64,000 nucleotides of DNA from Gigaspora rosea. Lineage: Eukaryota > Glomeromycota > Glomeromycetes > Diversisporales > Gigasporaceae. The stretch covers positions 159,197 to 223,196 of the forward strand of contig QKWP01000268.1 of the NCBI GenBank assembly GCA_003550325.1. The letters run 5' to 3'. Positions 11,351 to 23,205 of this stretch are shown in pieces. The notes below the pieces were generated by a model, which saw nothing but the letters and a program-made list of their open reading frames with translations, searched no databases and was not told where the DNA came from. The translations under genes and the position numbers were made by a program. Every line of letters starts with the position of its first letter. Position 1 is the first letter of the stretch.

Positions 11351-12485
11351 GTGAAAATATTAAAAAGAAAGCCAATTTGAAACTTTATAGTAATATGGCT
11401 AGAAACTTTGTTGAGATTTTTATTATATAAGAAATAGTTGCACCCAATATCTTTTTAAATTAAAATACTAGCCATGCTTACAAATACAAACCCTGTCACT
11501 CCTATCTTGAAACAAAGCTTAATCCATGCCATGAGGCTTGGGCAAGATATGCTGTTTTAAAAATATTTACAGCTGGTGCTGAGTCAACACAAAGGGTTGA
11601 ATCAATAAATTGTGTTCTTAAGAAACATATCAATCAAGGTACTTTGTAAAAGGAACTAGTACAAGCAATCAAACAAGAATTAGAAAAAGAAGTCAGCTAT
11701 AATTGTATTAGAGATTATTACAGATATAATCCATTATCTGGCCTGCCATCTACTTATAATACCATTTTCAAAGCTATTAATTTGGTATTGGCTGAATATT
11801 TGACACCTATTTTTCTCTCACTTCAATGAGCCCAAATGAACTAGTCATTGTTATACCAGAGAATTTTGACTACAATTGAACAAGCAAGTATCGAATTTAA
11901 CTTGTATTTTACTAAATAAATACTAACAGACACTAAATTTTATGAATAGGTTAACGAGTCCAATATTGAAGCTGATTGTGCAATTGAACATCTTTATAAT
12001 ATACCTCAAATTCAATTAAAAAAACTTTTATTAGGTATATCAAATGATGAAGTATAAACAAATTGGAGGTTTTTATATTGTAGTGACTTCGATATCCAAA
12101 TCATATTATGTTGTGGTTTTTAAGGATTTAATGTTGCTTTGTACATATATGCAAATAATAAATTTGGGAATGCCATGCCATCATCAATATCGAATTTTTA
12201 TTCATTCACCTAATGCAATTTTTCATTTAGGGCTTATTTATATCGTTGGTTTAAATTGATTCCATCTGAAATAGAGTATATTACAATATCTTAAGGAATC
12301 AAAACTTACACATCTACTCCATTATACCATATTCATCAAAATTCGAACTGCTAATGTATATATGCCAACTAATAAAGAATGCATTGACAAAAAGGTTCAA
12401 TTTGGTACTACAATATCATTAGCCAAGACTAGTGTTCAAATTGCAGTAGCAGAAGGCATTGTAGCAAAATTAGTCAGAGTTTGAC

Positions 12486-12707
12486 CAGTGTTTGAAATTT
12501 GGTTGTGGAGTCTGCAAACTGCAACAAATTTTAAATTTTTACAACCAAAATCTGATGTGCATATGCGAATTACGCATATAAATTTGCAAAAATTACTTAT
12601 AAATTTCGATTAAATACTTATGTGCACAGCTAAATTTTTATAATCTGCAACTATTTTTTTATTTAGTTGCAGCCAGCAACTAATTTAAAATTGAATTTCA
12701 GACACTG
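12486..12707. mobile_element. 222-bp hAT-type MITE, second copy
   Basis: Same length and ends as 6178-6399 but in reverse orientation (left CAGTGTTTGAAATTTGGTTG, right end inward CAGTGTCTGAAATTCAATTT). Flanking octamers AGTTTGAC and GTTTTGAC match at six of eight positions, consistent with an older insertion. It sits in the 3' part of the MULE pseudogene, so it arrived after that element. Confidence 0.85.
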
Positions 12708-13164
12708 GTTTTGACCCAATTTATAATGAAATATCATCACAATACTGGTTTGGATATACAAGAAACTCATAGTATACAAATTGAAAATATGCAAACAAAT
12801 GCCTCTACTAGTGAAATTGTATCCAATAACTGACAACCTCTAATTAACTCAGGTTCTCATGGTAATATAACTAAAGTTTCTAACCCAGAATATCACAAGT
12901 CAAGATATTGTCACCCTAAATGATTAAAATCATATATCAAAGAAGATAAAGAAAATGCTAAGCAACCTTCCAATCATAAACAAAGAAAATGCAGCAATTG
13001 TTCTAGTAAAGGTCATATTATTCATAAATGTGCTCAACATAAAACTGATATAGCTAACAAAAAAAATCATTAAATTAAGCCAAAAATAAAGAAAGATTTT
13101 ACAGATTTTTGTGTATCTTGTATGCTTTAATTAATCTAATTTACTTGCGCTTGTAATTGTAAAA

Positions 13165-13532
13165 TTTATTGTTCTCTAAATTAGTATATCATACAAATTC
13201 TGTTGCTCATACATATTGATCTACTGTAATTTCATTGTTAGGGTTCTCAAAATTAGTATGTTATACAAATTCTGTCGCTCGTACCATATTGATCTACTGT
13301 AATTTCATTGTTACTATAATTTCATCATTACTGTAAGTTCATCGTTAGAGTTAGTTCTCTAAATTAGTATGTTATACAAATTCTGTCACTCATACTACAT
13401 TGATCTACTATAATTCATCACTTTGACCTTCTGTAATTTCATTAGGGTTAGTGTCCTACAAATTCTGTCGCTTATACCATATTGGTCTACTGTAACTTCA
13501 TCGTTAGGGTTAGGTTAGGGTTAGGGTTAGAA
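13165..13532. repeat. ~75-110-bp tandem repeat ending in a telomere-like array
   Basis: Four or five diverged units carry ttctctaaattagtatg, tacaaattctgtcgctc and ttgatctactgtaatttc. The array ends with gttagggttaggttaggg continuing as TTAGGG repeats (13503-13530). Other TTAGGG-like stretches in the window lie inside foldback elements, so this is more likely a transposon module than a chromosome end. Confidence 0.7.
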
Positions 13533-14543
13533 GGTACAATATATTTCAAAATTTTGCTAGAAAACTTTTTTACTAATGCACAGAAGGCCCTTGTATGGAT
13601 TCACAAGTGATTTTGACAAGTCGATCATTTGTTTTGGCATATTCGATTATCCACTCATGTAATATTAATTATTACCTGTTTACTAATTTGTATTATACTG
13701 TTGATGGTCACCAGTGGCGATAAATAGCAAACTCCATTTTAAATATACTAATGAAATGGGCTCTTAAAAGTAGAAACCAAACAATTTGGTCAATGGGTTT
13801 TAAGAAAAATTGCTAAAAACTATTTATTACAAAAATCAAAATGATCTAAAATAGTATATTTATAATTAACAACTCTGTTTAAACAGGAGTATTATCTGAA
13901 TAAATTTATTATTAATAAAAAAGTTTGGACTTAAATTTTACACCAGATTAATCAAACAGGTTAATTTTTAAAAAATTAACAAATTATCTAGTTTTAACTT
14001 TTGAGAGCTCAAATAATTTATATTAGATAATAGCAAGTATTTGAAAAGTTAAATATCTTGGTTAGAGTTCCAAATTACGTGTTCTAGTTTTATATGCTAT
14101 ATTTGGTCAAGGTTTTTAAAATTTTAGCCTTTTTAATTATCTTCTTATTAATAAAAAATTTACAGTTAAATAATAATTCTATATAGATTATTACAAATGT
14201 TCTCAGATTTTTTTTATTATTTTTGAGCTATTTAATTTATAAAAATAGAAAAAATGAGTCACAGTTATCTGGTTGACCTATTTTGTTTAATTTGACCTAC
14301 TTGTAAATAAAGTTACAAGGTATAAATAACATTTATTGTGAGTCATCAGACTTTCTATATTACAGCAGATCATTGATAGAATAGTATTTGAGTAACCTGA
14401 TATGATCTTTTTGTTTTTTGAGTTTTCTGCTCAACATTGGGTCCAGCTTAGTCACAAGAACAAACTAGTTTATTAGTCAGTTTTTAGCAAGAGAAAAGAA
14501 GATTTTCAAGTCTCAAAAAAAATTTTCAATATTGATAGGTATA
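13533..14543. other. AT-rich intergenic
   Basis: No reading frame or complete element. The short tract tggtcaccagtggcgataaa (near 13705) resembles the ends of the CACCAG-type foldback elements at 25.5 and 43.8 kb and may be a broken end. Confidence 0.4.
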
Positions 14544-14902
14544 GGTATTATAGGACCCAAACAACTATATGAGATCATATTTGAAAAATTGCTAATAAAA
14601 ACCTTTTTTAAAAAAAAGTTATATCTGAAAAGTAGGTATTGGATAAAAAGATCATATTTGAAAACAGTTAATAGGCAAAAAAGGTATATTTAAAAGAATG
14701 CTAATGGGAGTAATTTTTATAAATCTTTTATATGAAATGTACTAATAAAAAATCCAGGTAATAAAAGCAAAAATTAAAAAAAAAAACATAATTTGAAAAA
14801 ATGCAAAAATTGCGATAAAATAGTGTAAAATAGAAGGCTTTTTTTTATTTTATTTTTTTAAGTTTTTTTTTACAATTTATAAAATATATTTTTATAAGAA
14901 AT

Positions 14903-15249
14903 AATTTATACATCGCATGTGCAATATTGTCGCACTTGCCACAGATCATAAAATCAGGTGTAACATAAAATTAAACCATTAAAATAACCATTTTTTATTG
15001 GTTAAAGTTAGGGTAAGATATAGATTGTGTATATAGAAGTAAGGAGGTTTTATAGTAAAATTTTGCAAGAAATTTTTTTTGTTAGAATTCTAAGAGTAGT
15101 TTTATATACTCAATTTTAAGTTATAGATGATTTTTGACAAAACAAACATTTGTTTTAAATTTTTTGATTATATAACATTACATCTGATCTTGAAATGCGA
15201 TTGGAAGAGTGACATATAAGGCGCATTGCATGAGGTGATGAATAAATTT
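14903..15249. mobile_element. Nested ~350-bp foldback element
   Basis: Ends AATTTATACATCGC (left) and inward right AATTTATTCATCACC. It is a clear relative of 50711-51060: both share gtcgcacttgc, tcaggtgtaa, gattgtgt, tttttttgttagaat and gagtgacatataaggcgca-like tracts in the same order. Non-coding. Confidence 0.7.
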
Positions 15250-15289
15250 ACTCTTTTTATAATATATAGCAGATTATAGATCAAATGGG

Positions 15290-15485
15290 CTTAAGAAATT
15301 TTTTATAATTTTTTTTAGAGAATATAAGTTTGTTTTTTTAAAAAATATAAGTCTGTTTTTTTTAGAGAACATAATTCTGTTTTTTTTTTAAAAAATGTAA
15401 TTCTGTTTTTTTTTTGTTTTTTTTTTTAGAAAATGTAATTTTGTTAGAAAACGTAATTTTTTTTTTTTTTTTTTTTTTTTTTTAG
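15290..15485. repeat. T-run tandem repeat
   Basis: Units of about 30 bases, T-run followed by agagaatataagtttg or aaaaatgtaattctg, are repeated six or so times and end in an uninterrupted run of more than 30 T (from about 15450). It lies inside the AGGACCC mid-size element. Confidence 0.75.
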
Positions 15486-15767
15486 AGAATAGTATATTTC
15501 AAAAAAAGTTAAAATTGGGTAAAAGTTCTATCTAATATTTAAAATATAGCTTATATATACCAATATAAAAGTGCTAACCAAAAAAAATTTACTATGATGC
15601 TCAAATATAAGTTTACATAGATTATTAAGGGTCCTGTTCTAGTCTATAAAAAAGACCAGTTTTATCTATATTGTAAATTTTATCAAGCAAACTTGAATTT
15701 TAGTATTGGCAGGGCATTAATAATAGCTTTATCATTTGCTAAAGCAGCTTCATTTTGAAGTAGTGCT

Positions 15768-15888
15768 TCTACAGACCAGACTCAAACCAGACTTTAGTTA
15801 AGTTTAAGTCTGGTCTAATTTTTAGACTGAACTCAGACTTTTATATTTAGACTTTTTAGTCAAGACTGAGTCTGGTCTGGGTCTATAA
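15768..15888. mobile_element. Short foldback repeat of CAGACC units
   Basis: Left arm acagaccagactcaaacc and right arm gagtctggtctgggtcta are complementary, with further AGTCTGGTCT / AGACTGAACT units between them. The right end inward reads TAGACCCAGACCAGACTC, similar to hAT-type foldbacks made of short repeated units such as 61801-62756. No clear target duplication. Confidence 0.5.
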
Positions 15889-16321
15889 CATGTATTTAGT
15901 ACTAATAACTTCTTATAGACAAGACAAAAACATATATTTAGAGAGGTATTGCATTTATAGAGGTTGTATTTATAGAGATTTAACTATAATATATACTTAT
16001 TTAAATTTGTTTTTATATTGTAATTTAAGATTATTACTTTTATTAAAATAGTATTATAGTTTAGTATTTTAAAATAACCTATAAGTAAATTCTTAAATAT
16101 TATTGGCTTTTATATAAAGTTAAACATCTAAATAGTTATTCTCTATATAGTTATAAATCCAATATAATCATTTTTGTAAATTTACTAACTTTTTTACTAA
16201 ATTTTTATCTTTATATAAGGACATTTGTATCATAATTAGTATTACAATTTTTTATTTACTATTAATATAAAACTACTCCTATATAATTACATTATTATTA
16301 TAAATATTTTAAATTACTATA

Positions 16322-16525
16322 TTCTATCATGAATAAGCACTCTTTTTTTTAAATTTTAAATATAAATATTTGACAATTAATTAATCAAATTTAATAAAAT
16401 TTTTTTATTTCAATTTTATAAATTTATAAAATTAAAATAAAAGAAATTTTATTAAATTAGATTAGTTAATTTTCAAGTATTTAAGACAAAATTTTGAAAA
16501 AAAGCAGTGCTTATTCATGATAGAA
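16322..16525. mobile_element. 204-bp palindromic MITE with TA duplication
   Basis: Perfect 19-base terminal repeats TTCTATCATGAATAAGCAC at both ends (inward), flanked by TA on each side (16320-16321 and 16526-16527). The central part is also close to palindromic around ttataaatttataa. TA duplication and short length suggest a Tc1/mariner-type non-autonomous element. Confidence 0.85.
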
Positions 16526-17963
16526 TACAGTAGCTATTTTATTATTATAAATAGTTTTATAAGTTATTTTATTATTTTTTAACAAATAAAAATTTTTAAA
16601 TTTTGTTTTTTTAAATAATTGATTATAATTGCAATATTTAAAAGTTAAACTTGTACTAGGTAAATTGATAAGGACTGTGTCATTAATTATTTGATTATTT
16701 TATACCCTTCTCCCTCTTCTTTAATATATATATAGTTAGATTCCTTATAATATATAATTTTATCTTTTTTACTTTCTCATCCTAAAAAATTATTTAATTT
16801 TTGTCACTCCTTTAATAATGCTTTAAGTAATATTGTTCAAAAGATAAAATTATATATTTATTGAAATTTTGAAATAATTTAAATAGTATTTTTTTTTCTA
16901 CACTTTAACAAGTTATGCTTAAATAAAAAAAAATTAAAGAAGAATTAAAAATTTTTAACTTAACTATAAATATAAAAGTGTATTAATAAAATTTTATTCA
17001 AATTATTTCATAATTTTAAAACATGTCCTTTAAATTGTTTTGCAACAAAATTTGCTTACAACTTTTTTCTTTTAAATAAAATTTTAAATATTGATTTTAG
17101 CTATATATTTTTTAAATAAATGTTTAATTTTAGATCTGTTTTATCAACTTTGTTAAGAAAATTTTTTAAATATAGCAAAAAATTTTAGTTTAATAAAAGT
17201 TTAAAGTGTATATTAAAATTTTAATTTTAAAATTTTTTCTTTAAATTTTTTTAAACTTTATATGTTCCTGTTTATAAAAAAATATTTACTTCTAATATAA
17301 GTTTTAATTTTAACAAGCAAATTACTTAAAATGCAATAATAAAAGTTATAATTCTTTATATAAACTTCAATATTGTATTAGAAACTATAGTATATTTTAA
17401 AACCAATATTTAAAGAATTTACTAAGATATTGTAAATTATTTTTTTAGTTAAAACATTTTTTTAAAATTTGATATTTTTAACAGGACCCTGAAATATATA
17501 TAGATAGGTCAGGTATAACAGATAAGTTTGCTTATTTTTGAGGTTTTTTATGCAATTCTTTTCTATTTATAGTAATTTTTTGCTTATTTTTGAAGTTTTT
17601 CTGCAAATCTTTTCTTTTTTAGTAACCCTATATTTAACCTGATCTATCTATGTATATTTTAAGATTTTTTTTAACTTATAAGCAATATAAACTTTTTGAC
17701 TTAAATATAAATACAAATACCAGTAATATATAAATATAATTCTTATTTTCAAATATTATTATGCTAAATTTTATTTAAATATTTTAAATAATTAAAAAAA
17801 TAGATTAGTGATATATTTATAATAATTATACAAGCAAATTTGTCTGCAAACTTTAATAAATTAAAAGATAATTTTGTACTTTGAACAACTTTATTTAGAT
17901 CATTAATCTTGATTTACTTAATATAATTTAACTTTATATTTAGTTATAATATATAATTATTTA
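16526..17963. other. AT-rich intergenic with one small inverted repeat
   Basis: No gene. At about 17480-17665 there is a possible small element: aggaccctgaaatatatata on the left, and aacctgatctatctatg on the right that pairs with catagatag-like sequence (atagataggtcagg), with a twice-repeated ttgcttatttttgaggttt-like unit inside. The left end resembles AGGACCC ends but the right end does not. Confidence 0.4.
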
Positions 17964-17971
17964 AAAAAATT

Positions 17972-18242
17972 AGAATCCCAGACATTTCTTATATAGGTCA
18001 TAACTGGATTTTGATCTAATTTGCTAAAACAACAAAACTATATTTACTTAATTCAGTAATTAGAATTAAATAAACTTTTTTTGTTAGATATGCCTTACTA
18101 AGAGCTTTATTTTTAAAAAAGTTCATTCAAATTGGATTACTGGATGTCAAGATAATTGTTCAAAACTGTTTTTGCTTCTTAAACTTTAGGTTTTTTGCTA
18201 AAATATATAATGTATGACCTCTGTACTAGATATCTGGAGTTC
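17972..18242. mobile_element. AGGACCC-family element, 271-bp miniature
   Basis: Left AGAATCCCAGACATTTCTTA, right end inward AGAACTCCAGATATCTAGTA, both then reaching an AGGTCAT block as in the long family members. The exact octamer AAAAAATT flanks it on both sides (17964-17971, 18243-18250), though this is a low-complexity octamer. It is the shortest member seen and non-coding. Confidence 0.75.
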
Positions 18243-18600
18243 TAAAAAATTATAGATATATAAAAGTCAAATTTATACTATATTAAGTTAAATCAATAAA
18301 AATATTCTAAGTAATGTTATTTGGATACAAAATTAAATATTTCCTAAAATATTGAAATAATTTGTATAAATTTATTAAAATATTTTTAATTTATAGTTAA
18401 TTGACAATACACAATAGAAAGAGAATTTTAACTGGAGAAGATTTTTATAATAAAAATAATAAAATATATTAATATAGGAATCATAATTTCTATAGTTTTA
18501 TAAAATTTTTTGAATTTTAATTGCTTGTAACTTTTTATTTATCTAATTTTACTGATTTAGCTATTATTAGAATTACAAAAACTAGCTCTACAACTTTTAT

Positions 18601-20803
18601 AGGACCCTGGATATATCTCATATAGGTCATAACTGATCTGCATAAATTTAGACGTTTTTGCTACCCCTAAAATCAAGTAAATTTGCTAAAAGTTGGATTA
18701 TTACATATAAATTTTATAGTAATTTGCTAAAAACTAAATTATAACATCTAGTATCGAGTAAATAAATATAGTGCAATTAATAAAAATCTGCGCAAATCTG
18801 CAACCCTGCCAATGGACATTAAAGAATTTTTTGCACAGATCTTTAACAATTTAATAATCTGTGCAGATTGTAAAAAGCGAATAATAATAAATTAAATGCT
18901 AGCTAGTTGTTCATATATTAAAACAATAAATTCAAATATTTATATATTTTAACAATTTAATTTATTACAAAATACAAAAAAAAATTAAAAAGAAAAAATA
19001 CAAAAAATAAATACAAATTACAACATAACCTGATTCCAACTATTGTGCTACATCCCAACTATTGTCATATCCCAATATCGTGCTATGTCCCAACTATCAT
19101 AGTAAATCCTATTATCTACACCAAAACGCTATTGAGATACTGTACAAACCCATACAAACATGTCAAACACAACGCGAAAAAAAAGGACACCAACAATGAA
19201 TGTATTAAAAGCGCCTATCTCGAACCTGAAAAAATTAGTACTAAAAAACTAAAAGAAAAAAAAGAAATGAATACTTAGCTGTACACAGCTAAGAAACCCA
19301 ATGCCCAAAATAATGCATCGGCAACAAAAAAGAACCATCAAATAAAGAACCAGAAAATACCAATTAGATGGCACCAACAACGAAAAGGAAAGTACTGAAC
19401 TGAAAGATACCCAATGACAGAAAAACCAGATCATTATAGACTTCAAATTGGATGGCACCAGTGATGAGAAGAAATTACGACACTAACAATATAAAAACTA
19501 CATTACAAACCTAAATCCGCAATATATCATTTTTTACATAATCCTGTAAGATATTACCACTATACAAATCTTTATGAACGTACCTTGTAAAATGTATTGC
19601 TATGAGATCATAGACTATGCATTGTATTAGTTTTAGATTTTTCTCCCAATTCAAGTTACAGAATTAAAATTTTGTCATAACGAAAACCACTACCAACGAC
19701 AAATGAACGATCTGAAACAAAAAAGAACAAGAATAAATATTAATTAGTACAAATTAGTAAAATAATAAAAAAATAAAAAAATCGAATTTACTTATCTTTA
19801 CTATGTAACCTGATTATCACCACTTATTTTAGTATTTAAATTATACTTGTCATACTATATATTTAAACCAATAACAAAAAAAAAGAATAAATCAATTAAT
19901 AATGAAAAAACAATTAAATAAAAAAAATATAAAAAAATTAATAAATTAAAATAAATAAAAAAAAATTTAAAAAAAAATAAAAAAAATAAACAATAAAAAA
20001 AAATTAACGTTATAAAAAAATTAAAAAATTTAAAAATTAATTAAAATAAAAAAAAGTAAAAATAAATATGTTATAGAAAACAATTAAAATAAAATTAAAA
20101 TAAACAATAAAAAAAAATTATTAAAAGAAAAAAAAATCGTATATAAAAAAAAACTGTAAAAATTAATTTAACTTTAATATAATAAATGATACAAAAAAAA
20201 TAAATGATATAACAAATAATTTAAAAAAAAAATAAAAAAAAATAATACAAAAAAAATAAACAATATAATGAATAATTTAAAAAAAAACGATACAAAAAAA
20301 TAAACAATATATAGGGTGAAGTCAATAGAAATGTGACAAATTTATTAGATAAATTTGTCCCATTTCTATTGACTTCACCCCATATAATTTAAAAAAAACT
20401 ACGTGTATGTACACAGGTACTATTAATTGATCTGCAAATCTGCGTAATATATAAATTATAGACCAAAATTAAACCCGATAAATAAATAATACACATAGTG
20501 TACAAATCTTTTTTTACCAAAGTAAATAAAAAAAATAACGTGCTTTTTTTACTTTATTTATTTGTTTATTTATTTATCATTTTTAATGTTTTTATTTTCC
20601 TGATGTAATTCTTCCAAAAAAAGATAAATTCGCCAAAATATTAAATATAACAATGCGAAATTTTAAATGTTTTACTAAAATTCAATATGTGACCATTATT
20701 TAAATTAATACTAATTCGCCAAATTTTAAATTTGGACCTTGGTTTAAATTTAACTAATTTGCTAAAAAAAAATATGACCTATATAAGAGATGTCCAGGGT
20801 TCT
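18601..20803. mobile_element. AGGACCC-family element, 2.2-kb class, complete copy
   Basis: Left AGGACCCTGGATATATCTCA, right end inward AGAACCCTGGACATCTCTTA, with the exact octamer ACTTTTAT on both sides (18593-18600, 20804-20811). It is the reverse orientation of 2436-4681: the cagatcagtt-type end is on the left here. The interior holds diverged short repeats (cccaactattgtc type, 19035-19110) and a long A-rich tract (19860-20310). Small open frames at 19045-19458 are not conserved between copies. A 71-bp palindromic MITE is nested at 20312. Confidence 0.9.
20312..20382. mobile_element. 71-bp palindromic MITE with TA duplication
   Basis: TAGGGTGAAGTCAATAGAAA on the left and TGGGGTGAAGTCAATAGAAA inward from the right form a near-perfect hairpin with a tiny loop. 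TA flanks both sides. The TGGGGTG start and the AATAG block are shared with the larger elements at 47591-47833 and 48167-48507, so this may be the minimal member of that group. Confidence 0.82.
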
Positions 20804-20924
20804 ACTTTTATTAAAAGTCTACAAGATGTTAACTTAATAAAAAATTAACTCAGAAATGCTAATTTTTGTATTTTATATATAATTTATATTAAATATTATA
20901 TATTTTATTAATACAAATTCACCT

Positions 20925-22400
20925 TCTTTACGATAGTAACGGATAGTGCAGCAGCCATTCAAGCAATAAAAAAAAGCAGTAACGTGAACAAATTAAGAGA
21001 ATGCTTTAAGATCAAGAACAGAAACATGCTACTAAGTATTTAGAAGATTAAAAGTTGAAGAACTTGGAATTGCGGCTCAAGAAAGTTAAGGGATATAGTA
21101 ATATTTTAGAGAATGATACAGCAGATTGCCTAGCAAAGAAGGAAGCTAGAGAAAGTTCAATGTTGATGTTTAAAGATCTATTGGAAAGATTTACAAAGGC
21201 AATACTTAGGTGGAAAAATCTGAGAATAGATAATGAGTTAGAAGTAGTATAAATAGAATAGCTCTAGCAGTAGTAGATATAGAATAGGCAAACTTGAGAA
21301 ACAGTAGCATTGGATAGAAAAAGAGAAGGGAAAAATAAAATAGTTTGGAAAGAAACTTGGAAAGACATAAAAATTTTAATTAGGGTAATTGTACGGATAA
21401 AGAAAAAAATAGAGATTGGATATTCCAGGTTAAGTGTCTAAATGAAGTCTTACCAACTATGGATACAACTCAACAAAAGGAACCCAGACCTGTATTAATC
21501 TAGCACATGTATTGCATGTGAAGCTGAGGAAGAAACTCAAGATCATTTAGCGACCTGTCAAGAGTATCAAATATCTTGGAACGGAACAGAAGAAGAAGTT
21601 AGCAAGACGATACGAAAAGAGGCCTTCAACGATACAAACAATTTAGAAGAAGCCAGAGAATCAATAAGAGATGAAGTTTTCGGTACAAACCGGCAAGAAA
21701 AATTTGAAGCGAGAGAAGAATTAATGAGGGCCTTCTGTCAACAGAGAGAAAAGAAAGGATGGAAACTCTCGTTCAAAATAGCAAAAAGAAGACAAAGATA
21801 GTGGGTACATTACTTAACAGTTTTAGCGAGATTTTCTGCAAGAGGATATGGAGCCAAAGATGCGATTTAGTCACAGATTAGGAAAAAGACCACGGTATAG
21901 AAAGGTCTAATAAGAAAAGAAAAACGTTAGGAAAAAAGAAAACAAAGGGAAATAAAATCTGACCAAATAAAGAAAATGTAAACCTAAGCACTTCGAAAAT
22001 AGAAAAGAAAAACACTCAGTAAAGCACTTGGGGGAAGAAAAAATAAGGGAAAAGGAAAATCAAAGTCTGACATAAAATTGAAAGAGCTCTTTGAGAACAA
22101 TGTGAAAGCATGGATAGGAGAAAATGTGAAACTGGCCTGGTCCTTTTGGACGAAGCCATTTCGTAAAACAATAGGCAATCCTGACATGGCATTCAATAGC
22201 CTATTAGTGAACTCAAGAAACAAGTCCTTAGCAAGTTAAGGACCCCGAGGGAGATGAAAAATCAGAATGGCAGGTCGCACCTGGGTACAAAAGTATCAAG
22301 TGAGTCTTTGTTTAGTTAGATAATATCTAGATATTAGATACATTGTATATACAATATTCTTGAACCTTAATAAATAAAGGCAGGATCACCAAAAAAAAAA
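20925..22400 (+). pseudogene. 5'-truncated LINE, RNase H and 3' end
   Basis: The first part encodes Thr-Asp-Ser-Ala-Ala-Ala-Ile-Gln-Ala-Ile (20945 on) and later Asn-Asp-Thr-Ala-Asp-Cys-Leu-Ala-Lys-Lys (about 21112-21141), which are RNase H motifs. Around 21508-21560 is a Cys-x2-Cys then His then Cys motif (Cys-Ile-Ala-Cys ... His-Leu-Ala-Thr-Cys), the zinc-binding C-terminus usual in LINEs that carry RNase H. Frames are broken throughout. The 3' end at about 22390-22400 is aataaataaaggcagg followed by a short A-tail, as expected for retroposition. Confidence 0.75.
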
Positions 22401-22874
22401 TTCTTCTTCTTTCATGAATTGTCAATTAAGTTAAAAAATTTTTAAATTTTTAATTTTTTTTAACTAAATATAACTTGTAAAAATATAATAATAAAATGTT
22501 ATTCAAATTATTTCAAAATTTCAAAATATATACAATTTTGTTTTTTAAACAATATTAATTAGAGCATTATTATTGATTTACTTAGTATAATTTAATGTTT
22601 ATAGGACTTCTCATAGCAAAACAAAGCAGTAAGCAGACCAATCAGATTTTGAGATTTTGTACTGATTATTTATTTAAAAGTCTTGTCTTTATAAAATTAA
22701 CTTTTTTAATCATATAAAATGTATACAAATTTAAATTTTTTTTGTTGGCATTATAGTAAAATATCATATGACAATTTTAAATGTGATTTTCTCAAAATCA
22801 GATAATCATTCTACTGCCTTGTTTTGCTATAGAAGATCCTATATGTAAAAATTATAATTGATTATTAAAAAAGA
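22401..22874. other. AT-rich spacer
   Basis: No gene. The tract from about 22606 to 22850 has inverted sequence (aggacttctcatagcaaaac against gttttgctatagaagatcct) and could be a small foldback element with AGGA ends of about 245 bp. Confidence 0.45.
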
Positions 22875-22879
22875 ATTTT

Positions 22880-23205
22880 TATTTTTTCACCTATGCAATA
22901 TACTACACCCTATAAGATCTGGTGTAATATAAAATCAAAACAATAAATTAATTTATTAGTTTAGGATTAGGGTGAGGGCTAGGGTTAGGGTTAGAGTAGG
23001 GCAATTTAGCAAAGAGGTTTTAACCCAAATTTCGAGAGAAATTTTTTTTGTTAGAGCACGAGAGATAATTTCATAAGCAAAATTTCGTGCTATAGCTGAT
23101 TTTTGAAAAAAATTTATAATTGCTTCGATTTTATATTACATCTTATCCTGCATTCTAATTGGTTGATCAAAGGTAGCAATACATCATCATGGCGATAAAT
23201 TATTA
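22880..23205. mobile_element. Foldback element with telomere-like core
   Basis: It has the layout of 14903-15249 and 50711-51060: a ggtgtaatataaaatc tract, a TTAGGG-like core (22970-23000), then gaaattttttttgttaga, then an ATTTTTGAAAA tract, and a terminal region with ctaattggttgatca. Terminal repeats are only partly matched. Confidence 0.5.

Larger units (their letters stand above)
9580..13073 (+). pseudogene. FAR1-type MULE transposase pseudogene
   Basis: Pieces in order: a Ser/Asn/Pro-rich N-terminal repeat region (9600-10078); a FAR1-type DNA-binding segment (10105-10440) with spaced Cys/His; a transposase core with Thr-Asp-Glu-Asp-Pro-Ala-Ile-Ile-Lys-Ala-Ile (about 10951-10986), the second-Asp block of MULE DDE domains; a segment with Thr-Ala-Gly-Ala-Glu-Ser-Thr and Arg-Val-Glu-Ser (11570-11605); a SWIM zinc-finger segment (12100-12210) ending Gly-Met-Pro-Cys-His-His, with the second expected Cys replaced by Tyr; and a C-terminal zinc knuckle (12990-13032). 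Many stops and frameshifts plus two insertions (about 11013-11350 and 12486-12707) make it inactive. Such proteins cut and paste DNA; SWIM and zinc knuckle bind nucleic acid. Its own terminal repeats were not found. Confidence 0.82.
14552..15635. mobile_element. AGGACCC-family element, mid-size class
   Basis: Left AGGACCCAAACAACTATATG, right end inward AGGACCCTTAATAATCTATG, both continuing to a TATTTGA block. The left arm (14570-14760) is the complement of 27220-27420 and the right arm (15485-15635) the complement of 26558-26700, so this is an inverted copy of the 26558-27423 element. The flanking octamers (GGTATTAT and GTTCTAGT) do not match, so the present ends may result from recombination. 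A second foldback element is nested at 14903-15249. The pyrimidine minisatellite of the other copies is absent and a T-run repeat occupies the middle. Confidence 0.72.

Noticed and set aside
13503..13530. Possible telomere
   Set aside because: Only a few TTAGGG repeats, followed by tens of kilobases of other sequence, and similar tracts are internal to transposons.
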